The notes beneath the pieces were generated by a model, which was given only the letters and a program-made list of their open reading frames with translations, ran no database searches and was not told the DNA's origin. 64,000 nt of DNA. It comes from Allium sativum. Lineage: Eukaryota; Streptophyta; Magnoliopsida; Asparagales; Amaryllidaceae. Below are positions 47,727 to 58,135 of this stretch, piece by piece. The stretch's first letter is position 1; each line of letters starts with the position of its first letter. Made by a program: the position numbers and the translations under genes. Location: positions 35,081,159 through 35,145,158 of the forward strand of contig CM060909.1 of NCBI GenBank assembly GCA_030737875.1, written 5' to 3'.

Positions 47727-48452
47727 TGTTGGAAATTTATGTGAATTATTTAAAATATAGAAATAAGTGTATGATGGCTCCTATATGTGAATAGTCTCAC
47801 ATCATGGGATTATAAGAAAGATGCAAGTATTTATACTTGTTTCTAAGAAGTCATGTTGGGGCCTTGGGCCCCCAATGCATGCTTTGTTGTGAGGAGGGAT
47901 ACCATGCATCATGAACACCACACACGCGCGCGCGACCGACCGACCGGCCCAGCCCGGCCCGGCTCGGTTCGGGCTTGGACTTGGGCCTTGGCTATGTGGT
48001 GTAGACACTTATATTTTTGGACCAGAAAACCTTGACTTTTTCAAACCGTTTTTATGAAAAATATTTCTGAGCCGACTTTATCATGAAGCGGTAAACTTTT
48101 GACCCGGTATTTCAGCAGATCCTATTTTCTCCTACTGCCCAGTATTTTCGATTAACCCTAATCCCCGTCTATATATTATCTTCAGTTGTAGACGATATTA
48201 GTACGAAAAAAAAATACTTTTTTTCTCCTCCGCCATTAAATTATTCTTACAGAAATTTTCGAGCAGTTATTTATTTCGAAAGTGCAAATCGGCACTGATT
48301 TTTTGTGCAAGCAAATCAGTTACTGTTCTACGAGGCTGTTTTATCCTAGAGGTGGCGGCGACAGTACGAACTGGTTTTGCACCACCGACCAGATCGCTGA
48401 ATCGTCTTCAAGAGAGCGCCCTGGTCCGCGACTCAGCCATTGTTTCCCAACA
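47727..48452 (+). repeat. 3' LTR of copia element 3
   Basis: Direct repeat of 42840-43560; followed by AGTGG. Confidence 0.93.
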
Positions 48453-49514
48453 AGTGGGATTTTCTCAATGGGGAGCTTAAGGAAGAAGTTTATGTTTTTC
48501 AACCACAAGGTTTTGTAAAGAAGAATCAAGAGAATAAAGTGTACAAACTGTCTATGGACTGCACCAAGTACCAAGAGCCTGGAATGCTAGGTTAGATAAG
48601 TGCTTAACGTGGCTTAGTTTTCACAAATGTCCACAAGAACAAGCAGACTATACAAGAAGGAAGGGTGCAGACATGTTGATTATTGGTGTTTATGTTGATG
48701 ACTTGTTGGTCACAGGCACAAGCAATTCTGAAATATACAAGTTTAAAAAACAAATGAGCAGGGAGTTCGAGATGAGTGACCTCGTCCTCTTATCTTACTA
48801 TCTCGGAATTGAAGTTAATCAAAAAAAGGGATGTATTATGTTGAAGCAAACTACATATGCTAATAAATTATTGGAGAAAGCAGGAATAGCTGATTGCAAT
48901 CCCACAAAATATCCAGTGGAACCGTAGCTAGATACATGGAGAAACCTACAATTTTGCACCAACAAGCTATGAAGCACATTGTAAGGTATGTAAAGGGTTG
49001 ACTCAATCTTGGTTTGTTGTATGCAAAGTAGGAAGACAGAGTAAGGGTGATAGGATACTCGGACAGTGATCTAGCTAGATATGTTGAAGATAGAAGAAGT
49101 ACAAGTAGCATGGACTTCTACCTCAACAGAAGCTTGATCACATGGGCTTCTCAAAAGCAACGAAGTGTTGCTCTTTCATCGTGTGAAGCAAAATTCATTG
49201 CAGCCACTGCAGCATGCCAAGGAGTTTGGCTACGGAGATTAGTAAGCGAATTAACAAGACAAGACGTAGATCTGATTGCTATATATGTTGATAACAAATC
49301 CACAATTGCCTTTATGAAGAATCTAGTCTTCCACGGGAGGAGCATACACATTGGCATCCATTTTCATTTCATACATGAATGTGTTGAAAGAGGAGAAATC
49401 ATAGTAAAACATGTGTGCACTGAAGAGCAGCGGGCGGATGTACTCACTAAAGCGTTAGCCAGAGTTAAGTTTGAAAACATGCATGAGATATTAGGAGTAA
49501 AAAATCTCATGTAA
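48453..49514 (+). pseudogene. Copia element 2 reverse transcriptase and RNase H, C-terminal part
   Basis: Coding resumes with FLNGELKEEVYVFQPQGFVK and VPRAWNARLDKCL, then MLIIGVYVDDLLVTGTS (YVDD intact, 48673-48927) to KYPVEP and a stop. After a short gap with frame changes, RNase H is open at 49047-49514: GYSDSDLARYVEDRRSTSS, VALSSCEAKFIAATAAC, YVDNKSTIAFMKN and RADVLTKALARVKFE. The polypurine tract and right LTR follow immediately. Confidence 0.9.
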
Positions 49515-49537
49515 GAAAGTTTGAATTAAGGGGAGAT

Positions 49538-49833
49538 TGTTGGATTATTCCCATCTTGCTAATTCTATGGAAGTATAATCACCTAGTCGAATTTGTCATT
49601 GTTTTTTGTTAGTTTAATTTAATCTTCATTTGTTAGTTTATTAGTTTTTGTTTTGTGTTAGAATAAGTATTGATGAACTATTATTACGGCTGAATAGCAG
49701 CTTGGATATGTGCATGTAGTAATATAAATTAGTAGAGAGCGGTTAATGCAATAGATGAATTTTATTATTCACCGCCTTTTGGTCTTCTTCGCTCAGTTGT
49801 TCTTTGTAGCGGTTTTTGCTTCTTTTTTTTCGC
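49538..49833 (+). repeat. 3' LTR of copia element 2
   Basis: Direct but diverged repeat of 31487-31728, with about 55 extra bp (ATTACGGCTGAATAGCAGCT region). The end is approximate to a few bases. Confidence 0.82.
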
Positions 49834-49891
49834 TATAGAAACAAAGGACTATTGGGGTGCTTCATTTGTAGGGTGGCTGGTAAACGCTCCT

Positions 49892-49894
<3 letters not shown>

Positions 49895-49963
<69 letters not shown>
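49895..49963. repeat. (CT)n(TA)n microsatellite
   Basis: About 16 CT units followed by about 18 TA units. The homologous place in copy A (about 25835) has only CTATATGTATA, so the array expanded after the duplication. Confidence 0.95.
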
Positions 49964-49965
<2 letters not shown>

Positions 49966-50265
49966 AACACAAACACATATAAACACACGTACATATACAC
50001 ACATAAACTTTCAAGTATATGTCGAAGTTACTTATACACTAAGTTCCTTTTGCAGCGAATCAAGTTACTCAGAAGATGATAAATCAGATTCTTGTTCCTG
50101 CAATATAATGTAAAGAACCTCCAGATCATCTGTTGTTCTCAATGTGCATAAACATTTATAGTTTAAGAAGTTAGTTACTGACGAAAATACTATATAAAGG
50201 CAAGACATTCCTTATTTGCAATGAAATGACTTCACTGCCTTCTCACTATGCAGAAGTCTTTTTTA

Positions 50266-50808
50266 GAGCATCTCTAACGGTTTAGGGTGTGGATTTTCGA
50301 TTTTCCGCACCCTGAATAATTGGAACGCTGAAATCTCCAACAATTTTTGAAAACAGACGTTTGTTGAACAAACTTCAGACGTTTGTTGAACAAACGCCTG
50401 AAGATGTTAAAAAAGTGCATTTTTTAATTGGAGAGAAATGTGGGGCAACTATTTTATTAGAGAGAAATGTAGGTCTACGAAATTAATGAGGCATTTGTTG
50501 AACAAACACCTGATTTTAGGTGTTTGTTCAACAAGCGCCTCAATTTTTTGGAGCTATTTTATTGGAGATTAATATAGTCCCTGCACGAAGCAGCTATTTT
50601 AATTATTACAGGAAATTAATCGGGCACATGTTGAATAAACGCCTGATTTCAAACGTTTGTTCAACAGGCGCCTCAATAGTTTCGGAATTCCGGAACGATT
50701 GCCCCGAAATCTAAACTATGAGGGGTTTCCACATTCTATTGGAAAACTTTTTGGGTGTAGACTTACAAATTTTGTAAATCCCAGCATCTATTGGATTTGG
50801 AGATGCTC
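50266..50808. mobile_element. PIF/Harbinger-type (Tourist-like) MITE
   Basis: Terminal inverted repeats GAGCATCTCTAA and (reverse complement) GAGCATCTCCAA are flanked by TTA on both sides (50263-50265; 50809-50811). Copy A lacks it and reads ATGCAGTTCTACAGTTGAG there. The interior has several near-palindromic GTTTGTTGAACAAAC motifs. 543 bp, no transposase. Confidence 0.82.
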
Positions 50809-51161
50809 TTACACTTGAGATTACTAAGCGTTAGCAAAATTAATAAATTACTGTCTTATCATTTCATTTTGTACTACTTTGATGCACTGTCCTTTCATTT
50901 ATTCTTAGTTTTTTGTATACATATATCTATTTCATGTTACAATTTATTTTAGGTTTAATAACTCATTTGCTGTAAATTTGTGTTGGAAAACAAAATAAAA
51001 GGTTCTTTATATTTGCCTTTTTTAATCTTTTATATGAAATCAGATATTGACTATTTAGTTTGAAACATATGAAACGTTAGCTAAATGTAGTCTGGCTTAG
51101 GCTGAATTCATCCATGTTTTTATAGTTCTCTATGTTCATGAGTTGAAAATTTATTAGTTGG

Positions 51162-52208
51162 ACTTGGAAATCTATTATCAATATGAAAAATATAATCTTA
51201 CCGCATGTTAAATATGGGTTTGCTGCTTTCGATAGAATTAATTTTTGGGAAGATCCATGGCTTCAGCATGGACTTATTTTAAATGATAAAATGAGTTTTC
51301 TTGAAAAGTTAGGTTCTAGGGTGCATGCTAAAACTTGTGTTGGTGACTTGCTGATTCATGACAAGCTTCGCCTGCCTCATACTGCTTTTAGGCATGATCA
51401 TAGCCTATGGAACAACATTCAAGACATCAACAATAGATCTGACAAACATAGCATCACCTTGTGGAAATGGGAAGGTGAGAGCTTCAAAATTAGCCAAATG
51501 TACATTGCTTTATCGGACTTTACTTCTCTTCCTATTTGCAGATGGCATAAGAAGATTTGGAAAGATGACAACAATGCAAAAGAGAACATGCTTTTCTGGA
51601 AGGTCCTTAATAAAGCAATTTTAACTATGGATAAACTCATTTGCTTTGGAATGGAGATTCAGAACACATGCAAGCTTTGTGGGATTGAACCTGAACACTA
51701 CCAACACCTATTCTTCGAGTGTCCAACGGTGAAACACATTACTGAAGAAATGACGCAACAGTTTGGTCTTGGAGACTTCCCTAGCACAAGTCAAGATCAA
51801 TGGAGCTTTCTCAGAGCCAAAACAGGAACTAAATTGCCGAGACCGAGGTTATTTAACTACTGTCTCAAGAAGTTAGTGCATGCAATATGGTCTGAACGAA
51901 ACGCCTGCTGCTTTGATAATGAGCATGTCTTCTCTTATGCGCAATGGAGGCTTCAACTTTGGAGAGCTATTAGAGACGGATTGAAATTCCTTCATTATAC
52001 TTATGATCCGGGAATATTGGGTAACATGTTAAGCGTTCTTGCTTTGTAATTTTTTTTTTATGTCTCCTTTAGTTAGCGGTTGGTATGCTTGTTTCCTCCG
52101 TTTTCTGTTTTTGGTCTTTTTCTTCCTTTGTTATCCTGTAATCGTCCTAGCATATCAATAAAAGTGGTAGGGGTCCACTCAACCCCGTCGGCTATGCCAA
52201 AAAAAAAA
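51162..52208 (+). mobile_element. 5'-truncated L1-type LINE
   Basis: It is absent from copy A. The target duplication is TTATTAGTTGG (51151-51161) against TTATTATTGG (52209-52218). It ends in an A-run after CCCCGTCGGCTATGCC, a typical LINE 3' end. Only the last third of ORF2 plus 3' UTR is present. Confidence 0.88.
51183..52049 (+). pseudogene. LINE ORF2 C-terminus (zf-RVT domain), 5' truncated
   Basis: The frame is open from the insertion point; the listed ATG is internal. RINFWEDPWL, WKWEGESFKISQMY, NMLFWKVLNKAILTMDKL, CKLCGIEPEHYQHLFFECP and HAIWSERNACCF match the zinc-binding reverse-transcriptase-associated region (PF13966) found downstream of the polymerase in plant L1 elements. No stop within 288 codons, implying a recent insertion. 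The polymerase and endonuclease domains are missing. Confidence 0.9.
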
Positions 52209-52525
52209 TTATTATTGGTGAGAAACCACGGCATGTCAGATGGTCATTGTTTTGTTGTGCTTCCTAGTTTAAACTATAAATGTTTTTATCTTTATTTTTG
52301 GGATAGTCGTGTTTTTATCGTTAGTTCGTCATGTTGCCATGCATTATTATCATCTTTATCGAGTTATATGATGTTGTTTCTTTCATAGCAGCACATATGA
52401 AATTGATAGAAACAGATTATTATGATAGTGCTAAATATTAACAAAATTGAATTTCATTGAGAAGGGGAAGATACTAAAGATCACTAAATCAAAATTATAA
52501 CTTTTATCATCTAGATAAAAATTTA

Positions 52526-52764
52526 TTATTAACTTAGTTGCACAATAAAATAGTTGTGGAGCAATATATAAACATTGATAATCGATGTTTATAAAGAAAA
52601 TTAGTGATATTTCATTAATTTAACTAGCTAAATGGTATTACTACAATAATACGGTTAGTCTGTTAATTTTAGAAAGTGTATTTGTTTAATTTACAAAAAT
52701 AAATAAATCAATTCATCTGTCATTCAACCAAACAATATTCCATATTTGTTTATTTAATTCTATA
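52526..52764. other. AT-rich spacer
   Basis: No feature seen; unique flank between copy B and the CACTA element, ending in ATA, the CACTA duplication. Confidence 0.5.
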
Positions 52765-54604
52765 CACTACTACAAAAGTTGGCATATTCGACACTAGTTT
52801 GATGTGGCCGTAGATCAAAAAAGCGTTGTCGTAGGCCATTTTTTCAAATAGGCAACACCAGAGGGGCGTGGCATCCACGGCCGTTGCATTAGCTCTCTAT
52901 TGCAACGTTTTTGCCTATCTACTGCCATAGAAAGAAATGGTTGCATTATAACTCTAATGCAACAGTACTTGCAAGTAAGGCAACAACATCCAGCGTTGCC
53001 TTAAGTATTATTTTGAGTCTGACTGCCAGGTCATAATAGTGGAGCTACGTCAGCTTTCCACGCAAGCTGCCTACGTGTCAAACGACACGTCAGCTCTCCA
53101 TGTCAGCTGCATACGTGTCACATGTCACGTCAGCAGTGGGGCCCATGTACCATGTGGAATTAATAATATTTTATTTAATGCAACACCACCGTATTATGTA
53201 ACGCAACACCATTATCTTGAAATGCAACATCAGAAAAAAGGCAAACGCAACAGTAGAAGAAGGCAAATGCTACAATAAAAGAAAGTAAATACAACGCTTT
53301 AATTAAAAAAATTGTATTGTACATAGAAGAAACTCGTCCAAAACATTCATCATCGCATTCAAACCATCGAAAACATTCTACAAACCATGCCAATTATTCA
53401 AATATACCACAAATGTCAATACATACGATCAAGTACATAATTTAAAAGTACAATTTAAATAATATGCTCATACAAGTACTCTATTAGTATTATGCGGATA
53501 GATGCCTGTTCCTCCCTGTTTTTACATGAACCTGTAGTAGACTTAAAAAAAGAAAAGCAAAGCAACAAAAATATCTGGATTGATTTTGAATTTCAATACC
53601 TTTCTATGCTTTCTGGATTTTTTCCTCCAGTTTTCCTCTAGGTGCAACAGAATGCTGTTTAGTAAACACAAAGGTAAACTTGAGGAATTGAAATGAGATA
53701 TGAAAATAAACTTTAGAATTTGTTTTTACACCTTTGTCATTGTCGCAGTGACAATAATAGTTTTGAATCCCCTATCCCCTGGTTTTTCTACATGTTTTTT
53801 CAGTGGTTCCAAGAGACTTGTATATTAATCAAACTTACAATGTAAAGAAAGAAGTATTATGTATATGTTACTGTTCTAAAAGAATTATCGCATTACTTTA
53901 AAACTCCAAAATAAAGTACTCTTGAGATCAAAATTAATAAAAGGATCATCGCATCAATTACTCCAAGGTTTGCAACTGCAATTGCAACTGCTTAGTCTCG
54001 CTCGTCATCACTATATATCTTTGAGGTTCATATAGCAAAAGAATTTTAATGCTATCCAAATTGAATGCTTACAGTTATTAGCCAGCTAAACTCAGGTTTA
54101 AGTTATTCATTTAAAACAGGTGATTGTTCCCAACAAGTATATGCATGACACTATTGCACTTTGCCTCCTTAACTCCTCTTTGAACCAACAACTCAGTTTT
54201 AGTTCAATATACATCTGACACATACCATTATACATACAAAGGTCACTATTGCATTTCTCCATACAAAGTTCAAACGTAGTTAACAAGAGGAGGAGGAAGA
54301 GCATGGAGATGAAGAGGAAGAAGAAAAATGGAGCAAACACGGAATATAAATTATTTTAAGGTGGTAAAAAGATATTTTACCATAGGGTTAAAAACAAGTT
54401 CACATATTATCTACCTAAAATTAACTACCCCAATGCAGTCATCAAATATTAGTTAAATGTAACTTGTAAATGTGCAAGTAGGTGAACACACAGCAATGTT
54501 TACCTTATGAAAATTAACATATCCTTTATAGATGCTCTAAGTAGCAAAAAGCAATTATGCATTAATTTATATAAAGCCTTAACGTTAAAATATGCTTGAG
54601 GATT

Positions 54605-55440
54605 ACCTTGAAAAAATGCTTTCCAATTTCTTGGACCTTTCAGAAAATTCCTCTACAACCTTAGAGAAGACCTCTTCATTCAAGTTTTTGGAAGTTTTGT
54701 GTTTCTCAGATGTACTGGATCATCAAATTCAAAAGAAGCCGAATCATCATGGTTTTCAACATAGACACCATACATATGGTACAAATGCTTACATCGATGA
54801 GTTTGACAATACCCGTTTTCCATCTCTTCTATGCAATCAATTCCTGAACAAGAACAAATAAGGCTGCATGCGTCACCCATAGCTAGTTTGGCAGTAATAT
54901 ATGCCACACTTTCATAACCAGAATACACTTTGGCAGCAAGAAAAGTAGCTGGCATTGTAGGCAGTAATTTTTGCATGAGCTCAGTTGTTAGTGTAAGCTC
55001 TCGTCTTGCTCGAGGCACGAATGAACTATCTTCTATCACATCCTCCACCTAATTTAAAAGGATTGTCACATTACTTTAAAACTCCAAAATAAAGTTCTAA
55101 TGTGTGCCAAGTGCGTACACTACAAATTTGAAGCACATGATATAAATAAGAGAACTATTTATTATTTAGGGATATAAAAGTGAATACTCAGTTGATTTCC
55201 AACAAGACCTGTACATTCAACAAGCTTTAAACCCAACAGTGCACGTCTTTAGTTGAACCACCACTTCATTTTTAAACCCAACAGTGCACGTTCAGTTTTT
55301 GAAAATACATATAACTAGCAGGAGAATTAAGATGCATGTAAACTAATAAACTGCAATAGAAGAATTAATCAGTTGAGTGAACACTAACCTTAACCTTATT
55401 CCCCAATCCTGAAAGTTCATTAACCAATGCTTGCATTTTC
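54605..55440 (-). pseudogene. Exon-like fragments in the CACTA element, minus strand
   Basis: The clearest piece is 55050-54680, preceded on the minus strand by TTTTAAATTAG, an acceptor. It encodes ARRELTLTTELMQKLLP, SGYESVAYITAKLAMGDACS and a Cys/His-containing stretch. A further piece, about 54680-54605, reads SKVVEEFSERSKKLESIF up to a donor AAG|GTAATC; another at about 55440-55390 reads SSQREKMQALVNELSGLG. They look like exons of one intron-containing gene. I do not recognise the gene with certainty. Transposase accessory function cannot be excluded. Confidence 0.5.
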
Positions 55441-55639
55441 TCTCTTTGAGAAGATAAAACTTCATGTTGAGTAATAGAAAAAGGGAATAGTTGTTTACTA
55501 CTACATTAAACTACATAAGGTAATGTAAAACTATTTTCAAATACCTCAAAAACATTAACTTTGGGCATTGTCTGATCAACCTCCATAGCAGATTTTCCAA
55601 AAATCTTTTGGTAATTATCAATCTCTACAAGGAAGAAAC

Positions 55640-56208
55640 ACTTAATTAAATTTGGAAAAGAGCTCTCTATCTTGAAGGAAGAAACACATAAGTCAATTGA
55701 AGAACTCAAATATTCGAGACAGTTGAAGGTTGAGCAAGATGTCACAATTAAAACTCTTAACTTTAAGGTACAAACACTTGCTACAGAGTGCACCGAATTG
55801 AAGCAATGCATTTAGATTCTTTTCCAAACTTTGATACTTGTTGCTTCATTACAAATTAGCTATTTGTATACATGCAGAATGCTACAAGTGTTAAAGGGAA
55901 TTATTTGTAGGATTCAATTGCACAAAATGATGAACTGGACAAGTGCTGCCAAGAATGAATGAAAGCAAAATGAATGAGGTGCTACAAGAATTAAAGAAAA
56001 TACTCCCTTTACCTATGATCAAAGCAAAATGAATGAAGTGTTGTCAAGAATTGAAGAACTGAAACAAAAAAATAAATCGATGGAAGCAGAACTAAGAGAA
56101 ATGCAAGAACGATACTCAGAGATGAGCTTGAAGTTTGCGGAGGTGGAAGACGAAAGGCAACAGATTGAAATAAGGATACAAACCCTTAAAAATGCTTCTA
56201 AGAACTAG
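55640..56208 (+). pseudogene. Captured plant coiled-coil gene fragment (NT-C2/myosin-heavy-chain-like protein C-terminus)
   Basis: The plus strand at about 56029-56208 reads MEAELREMQERYSEMSLKF then AEVEDERQQIEIRIQTLKN and a natural stop. This closely resembles the conserved C-terminus of plant NT-C2 (EEIG1/EHBP1-type) coiled-coil proteins annotated as myosin-heavy-chain-related. An upstream piece at 55640-55811 (ELSILKEETHKSIEEL, TLATECTELKQCI) is also coiled coil and may be an earlier exon. The segment between carries stops. Captured host DNA within the transposon is the simplest reading. Confidence 0.65.
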
Positions 56209-56490
56209 CTTTACATGTTTCAATAACACACGATACCGGAATGTGTATAAGCAACAAAACGAAATGGACGAAAATTAATATACATCCAAACTATGTTCCA
56301 AAAAAAAAGACAATCCATATCGGTGGACAGCAAGGGATAATGGTCATAAAGTTACCCTGAGATTAAATGTGAAATATCACAGTTTCATAAATAATAGTAT
56401 ATCACTGATCGTAGGGGAAATGCAGGTATAAATGTATTCTCCAAAAGAAAAGAAAATAAGCAAAAAAGAGGGCCAAAAAAAAAGAAATGT

Positions 56491-56494
<4 letters not shown>

Positions 56495-56521
<27 letters not shown>
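56495..56521. repeat. (AT)n microsatellite inside the CACTA element
   Basis: About 13 AT units. Confidence 0.9.
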
Positions 56522-57108
56522 CTGGCATATATGCTGTAGGGTAACATCAAAAACCATAATAAAGTTGATCCTTATTGATTTGAATAAAGACGAACTTGTA
56601 CTTTGAGTGTATCATGATCTCAAAATGACTGTTAAAAAAATAAACATGGCAATTCAATGCTTTGTATTTTCCATGAACTCTCGACACAGATAACCAAGTC
56701 AACAAACATACCATGTTATTATAACGTCTTGATGTCGAAGACTCCATTAGTGGTTTTCACAAAATCTCTAGAAACTGTGTCATCGGCTAATCATAATGAA
56801 CGCGTTGGTAATCATTTACTGATTTTCAATCATATCGTCTATGTTGGTGTGCAAAGATTAGCTGATACTACAGTATCAGTGTTGGATTGTCTCGCAATCA
56901 AAGGGAGGTTTCTTACGATAGATAACAAGTTATATCATAGCCGCATACAGTCTTCTTTTTGCCCTGATAACCATTAGGGATGCCTACCACAAAACCCACT
57001 CTCTTAGTATGTAATTTATTCTAATTAGATTAACAAACTTAGTTTTGATTTATAAGTACACCTGTCGAATGTTTTGCAAATGAATACGGCTGACCTGTTC
57101 CATCTGTC

Positions 57109-57309
57109 ATGTCTCTCGTGATCCATGCCCTGGCCATCGGATCCAGATCTGATCCCCTCACTTCGAGCGCCTCGGCGCCGCCTGGTCACGCCCCAAATCA
57201 CCCTCCATTTGTCTCCGCCGTCAGTCCAGAAATCTCCATAAAAGTCTGCACCTTTGAGTCAGAAATCCGGTGGTCGTGGTTCATGATATTAGATCGTGGC
57301 CACGGCTGA
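57109..57309. other. GC-richer island within the CACTA element, unassigned
   Basis: CCTCGGCGCCGCCTGGTCACG and surrounding bases stand out from the AT-rich interior and resemble 5'-exon or promoter sequence of a gene; no protein match recognised in either strand. Confidence 0.4.
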
Positions 57310-57407
57310 AACATTTAGGGGTTTTGGGTTGTTTTCGTTCAAAGTTAAGAAGATAGAGGCGCAATTTTTACTCAGCGTTGACCCCGCAAATTGAAGAAAT
57401 TGAAGAA

Positions 57408-57593
57408 TTGTGCTGCTAAAAGCACCTTGGTATATGCTTTTTAATACCATGGTGTGGTAGCCAAAAGCACAAAACATGATGCCTTTAGCATTACAACACT
57501 ATGTGGAACTAAAAGCATCCAGGTTTTTGCTTTTGGCTACCATGCTATGGTGTTAGGAAGCACAAACTAATTAAGGTGCTTTTAGCAGTGCAC
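57408..57593. mobile_element. Fold-back MITE, hAT-like, nested in the CACTA element
   Basis: CTGCTAAAAGCACCTT at the left pairs with AAGGTGCTTTTAGCAG at the right, and the arms continue with TGGTAGCCAAAAGCA / TGCTTTTGGCTACCA, so nearly the whole 186 bp folds into one hairpin. Possible 8-bp duplication TTGAAGAA (57400-57407; 57594-57601), though the left flank is itself a short TTGAAGAA repeat. Confidence 0.75.
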
Positions 57594-57964
57594 TTGAAGA
57601 AATAAAGAAGCATGTTTTAGGGATCTGGATGGTGGAGAAATGAAATGAAGTATCGCGGGAATGAAAATCTTAGCGGGAAATAGAAGGGGGTTACATGGAT
57701 TGATGGACGTGGATGGACGGCTATGATCTTTCATTTATGAGGGCGTGGATTGATGAGGTGTACTTTTAATTAGTGTAACGCAACGCTTTTAATTGGTGTT
57801 GCACCCCACAACACTAGAATTTCAACCGCAATAGTGCATTCACGTATAATGCAACAATATATGACTATTGTTGCAGAAGATCAAAGAAAGTATAGCTTTC
57901 GCCACACTTTTCATGCAACGCACACAAATTAGTGTCGAATATGCTCACTTTTGTAGTAGTGATA

Positions 57965-58135
57965 TATACGGAGTTGGGATTGCTTTATAGAAAAAATAAT
58001 GTTTTATTCACTTGTTCATGAGTTCCACTTACGCTGCAACAAAGATACCTCTTTAGAACAATTTTTTTACAACGGTTATGCAAAAGTGTTATGGAAAGTT
58101 ATAACGTTGGAAACATATTTTAAAGGAAATGTTGT
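57965..58135. other. AT-rich spacer
   Basis: No feature recognised between the CACTA duplication and the following LTR. Confidence 0.5.

Larger units (their letters stand above)
42840..48452 (+). mobile_element. Ty1/copia retrotransposon 3, nested in copia 2 reverse transcriptase
   Basis: LTRs at 42840-43560 (721 bp) and 47727-48452 (726 bp), TGTTGGAAATTTATG...TTTCCCAACA, are flanked by AGTGG (42835-42839; 48453-48457). The polypurine tract AAGTGGGGGAT lies at about 47715-47726. The LTR includes a GC-rich CGACCGACCG...CCCGGCTCGG stretch. Internal coding is badly decayed and a gag region is not recognisable in 43561-44740, so it could not move on its own now. Confidence 0.93.
31487..49836 (+). 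mobile_element. Ty1/copia retrotransposon 2, host of four nested insertions
   Basis: The left LTR is 31487-31728 (TGTTGGATTTAATCC...TTACTACA) and the right LTR about 49538-49833 (TGTTGGATTATTCCC...TTTCGC). They share AATTCTATGGAAGTATAATC and GTTAGTTTATTAGTTTTTG but are clearly diverged, and the left lacks about 55 bp. Possible duplication: TATAC (31482-31486) against TATAG (49834-49838). A degraded primer site CGGTATCGAAGCC follows the left LTR and the polypurine tract AAGGGGAGAT precedes the right. Subtracting insertions leaves about 4.7 kb, normal for copia. Its gag, protease, integrase and reverse transcriptase pieces lie in order between the nested elements. Confidence 0.9.
31352..52525. 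repeat. Tandem duplication, copy B (inflated by nested insertions)
   Basis: Copy B reads 31352-31486, then a copia element with four further insertions (31487 to about 49836), then about 49838-52525 containing a MITE and a LINE tail absent from copy A. Across the copia insertion, TATAAATAAGTGGCG joins GAAACAAAGGACTATTGGGGTG, matching TATAAAGAGTGGTGG plus AAATAGAAGACTATTGAGGTG in copy A. The right limit is approximate. Confidence 0.82.
52765..57961. mobile_element. Non-autonomous CACTA (En/Spm-type) transposon with captured sequence
   Basis: The left end CACTACTACAAAAGT and the right end ACTTTTGTAGTAGTG are perfect inverted repeats, continuing with GCATATTCGACACTA / TAGTGTCGAATATGC. The 3-bp duplication ATA flanks both ends (52762-52764; 57962-57964). 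Subterminal regions are full of TGCAAC/GCAACA motifs and ACGTGTCA words. No transposase or TNP2 domain was recognised in 5.2 kb. The interior has exon-like segments on both strands and an internal MITE. Confidence 0.93.

Noticed and set aside
53039..53278. 79-codon plus-strand frame in the CACTA left part
   Set aside because: Composed of ACGTGTCA/GCAACA subterminal repeats; no domain.
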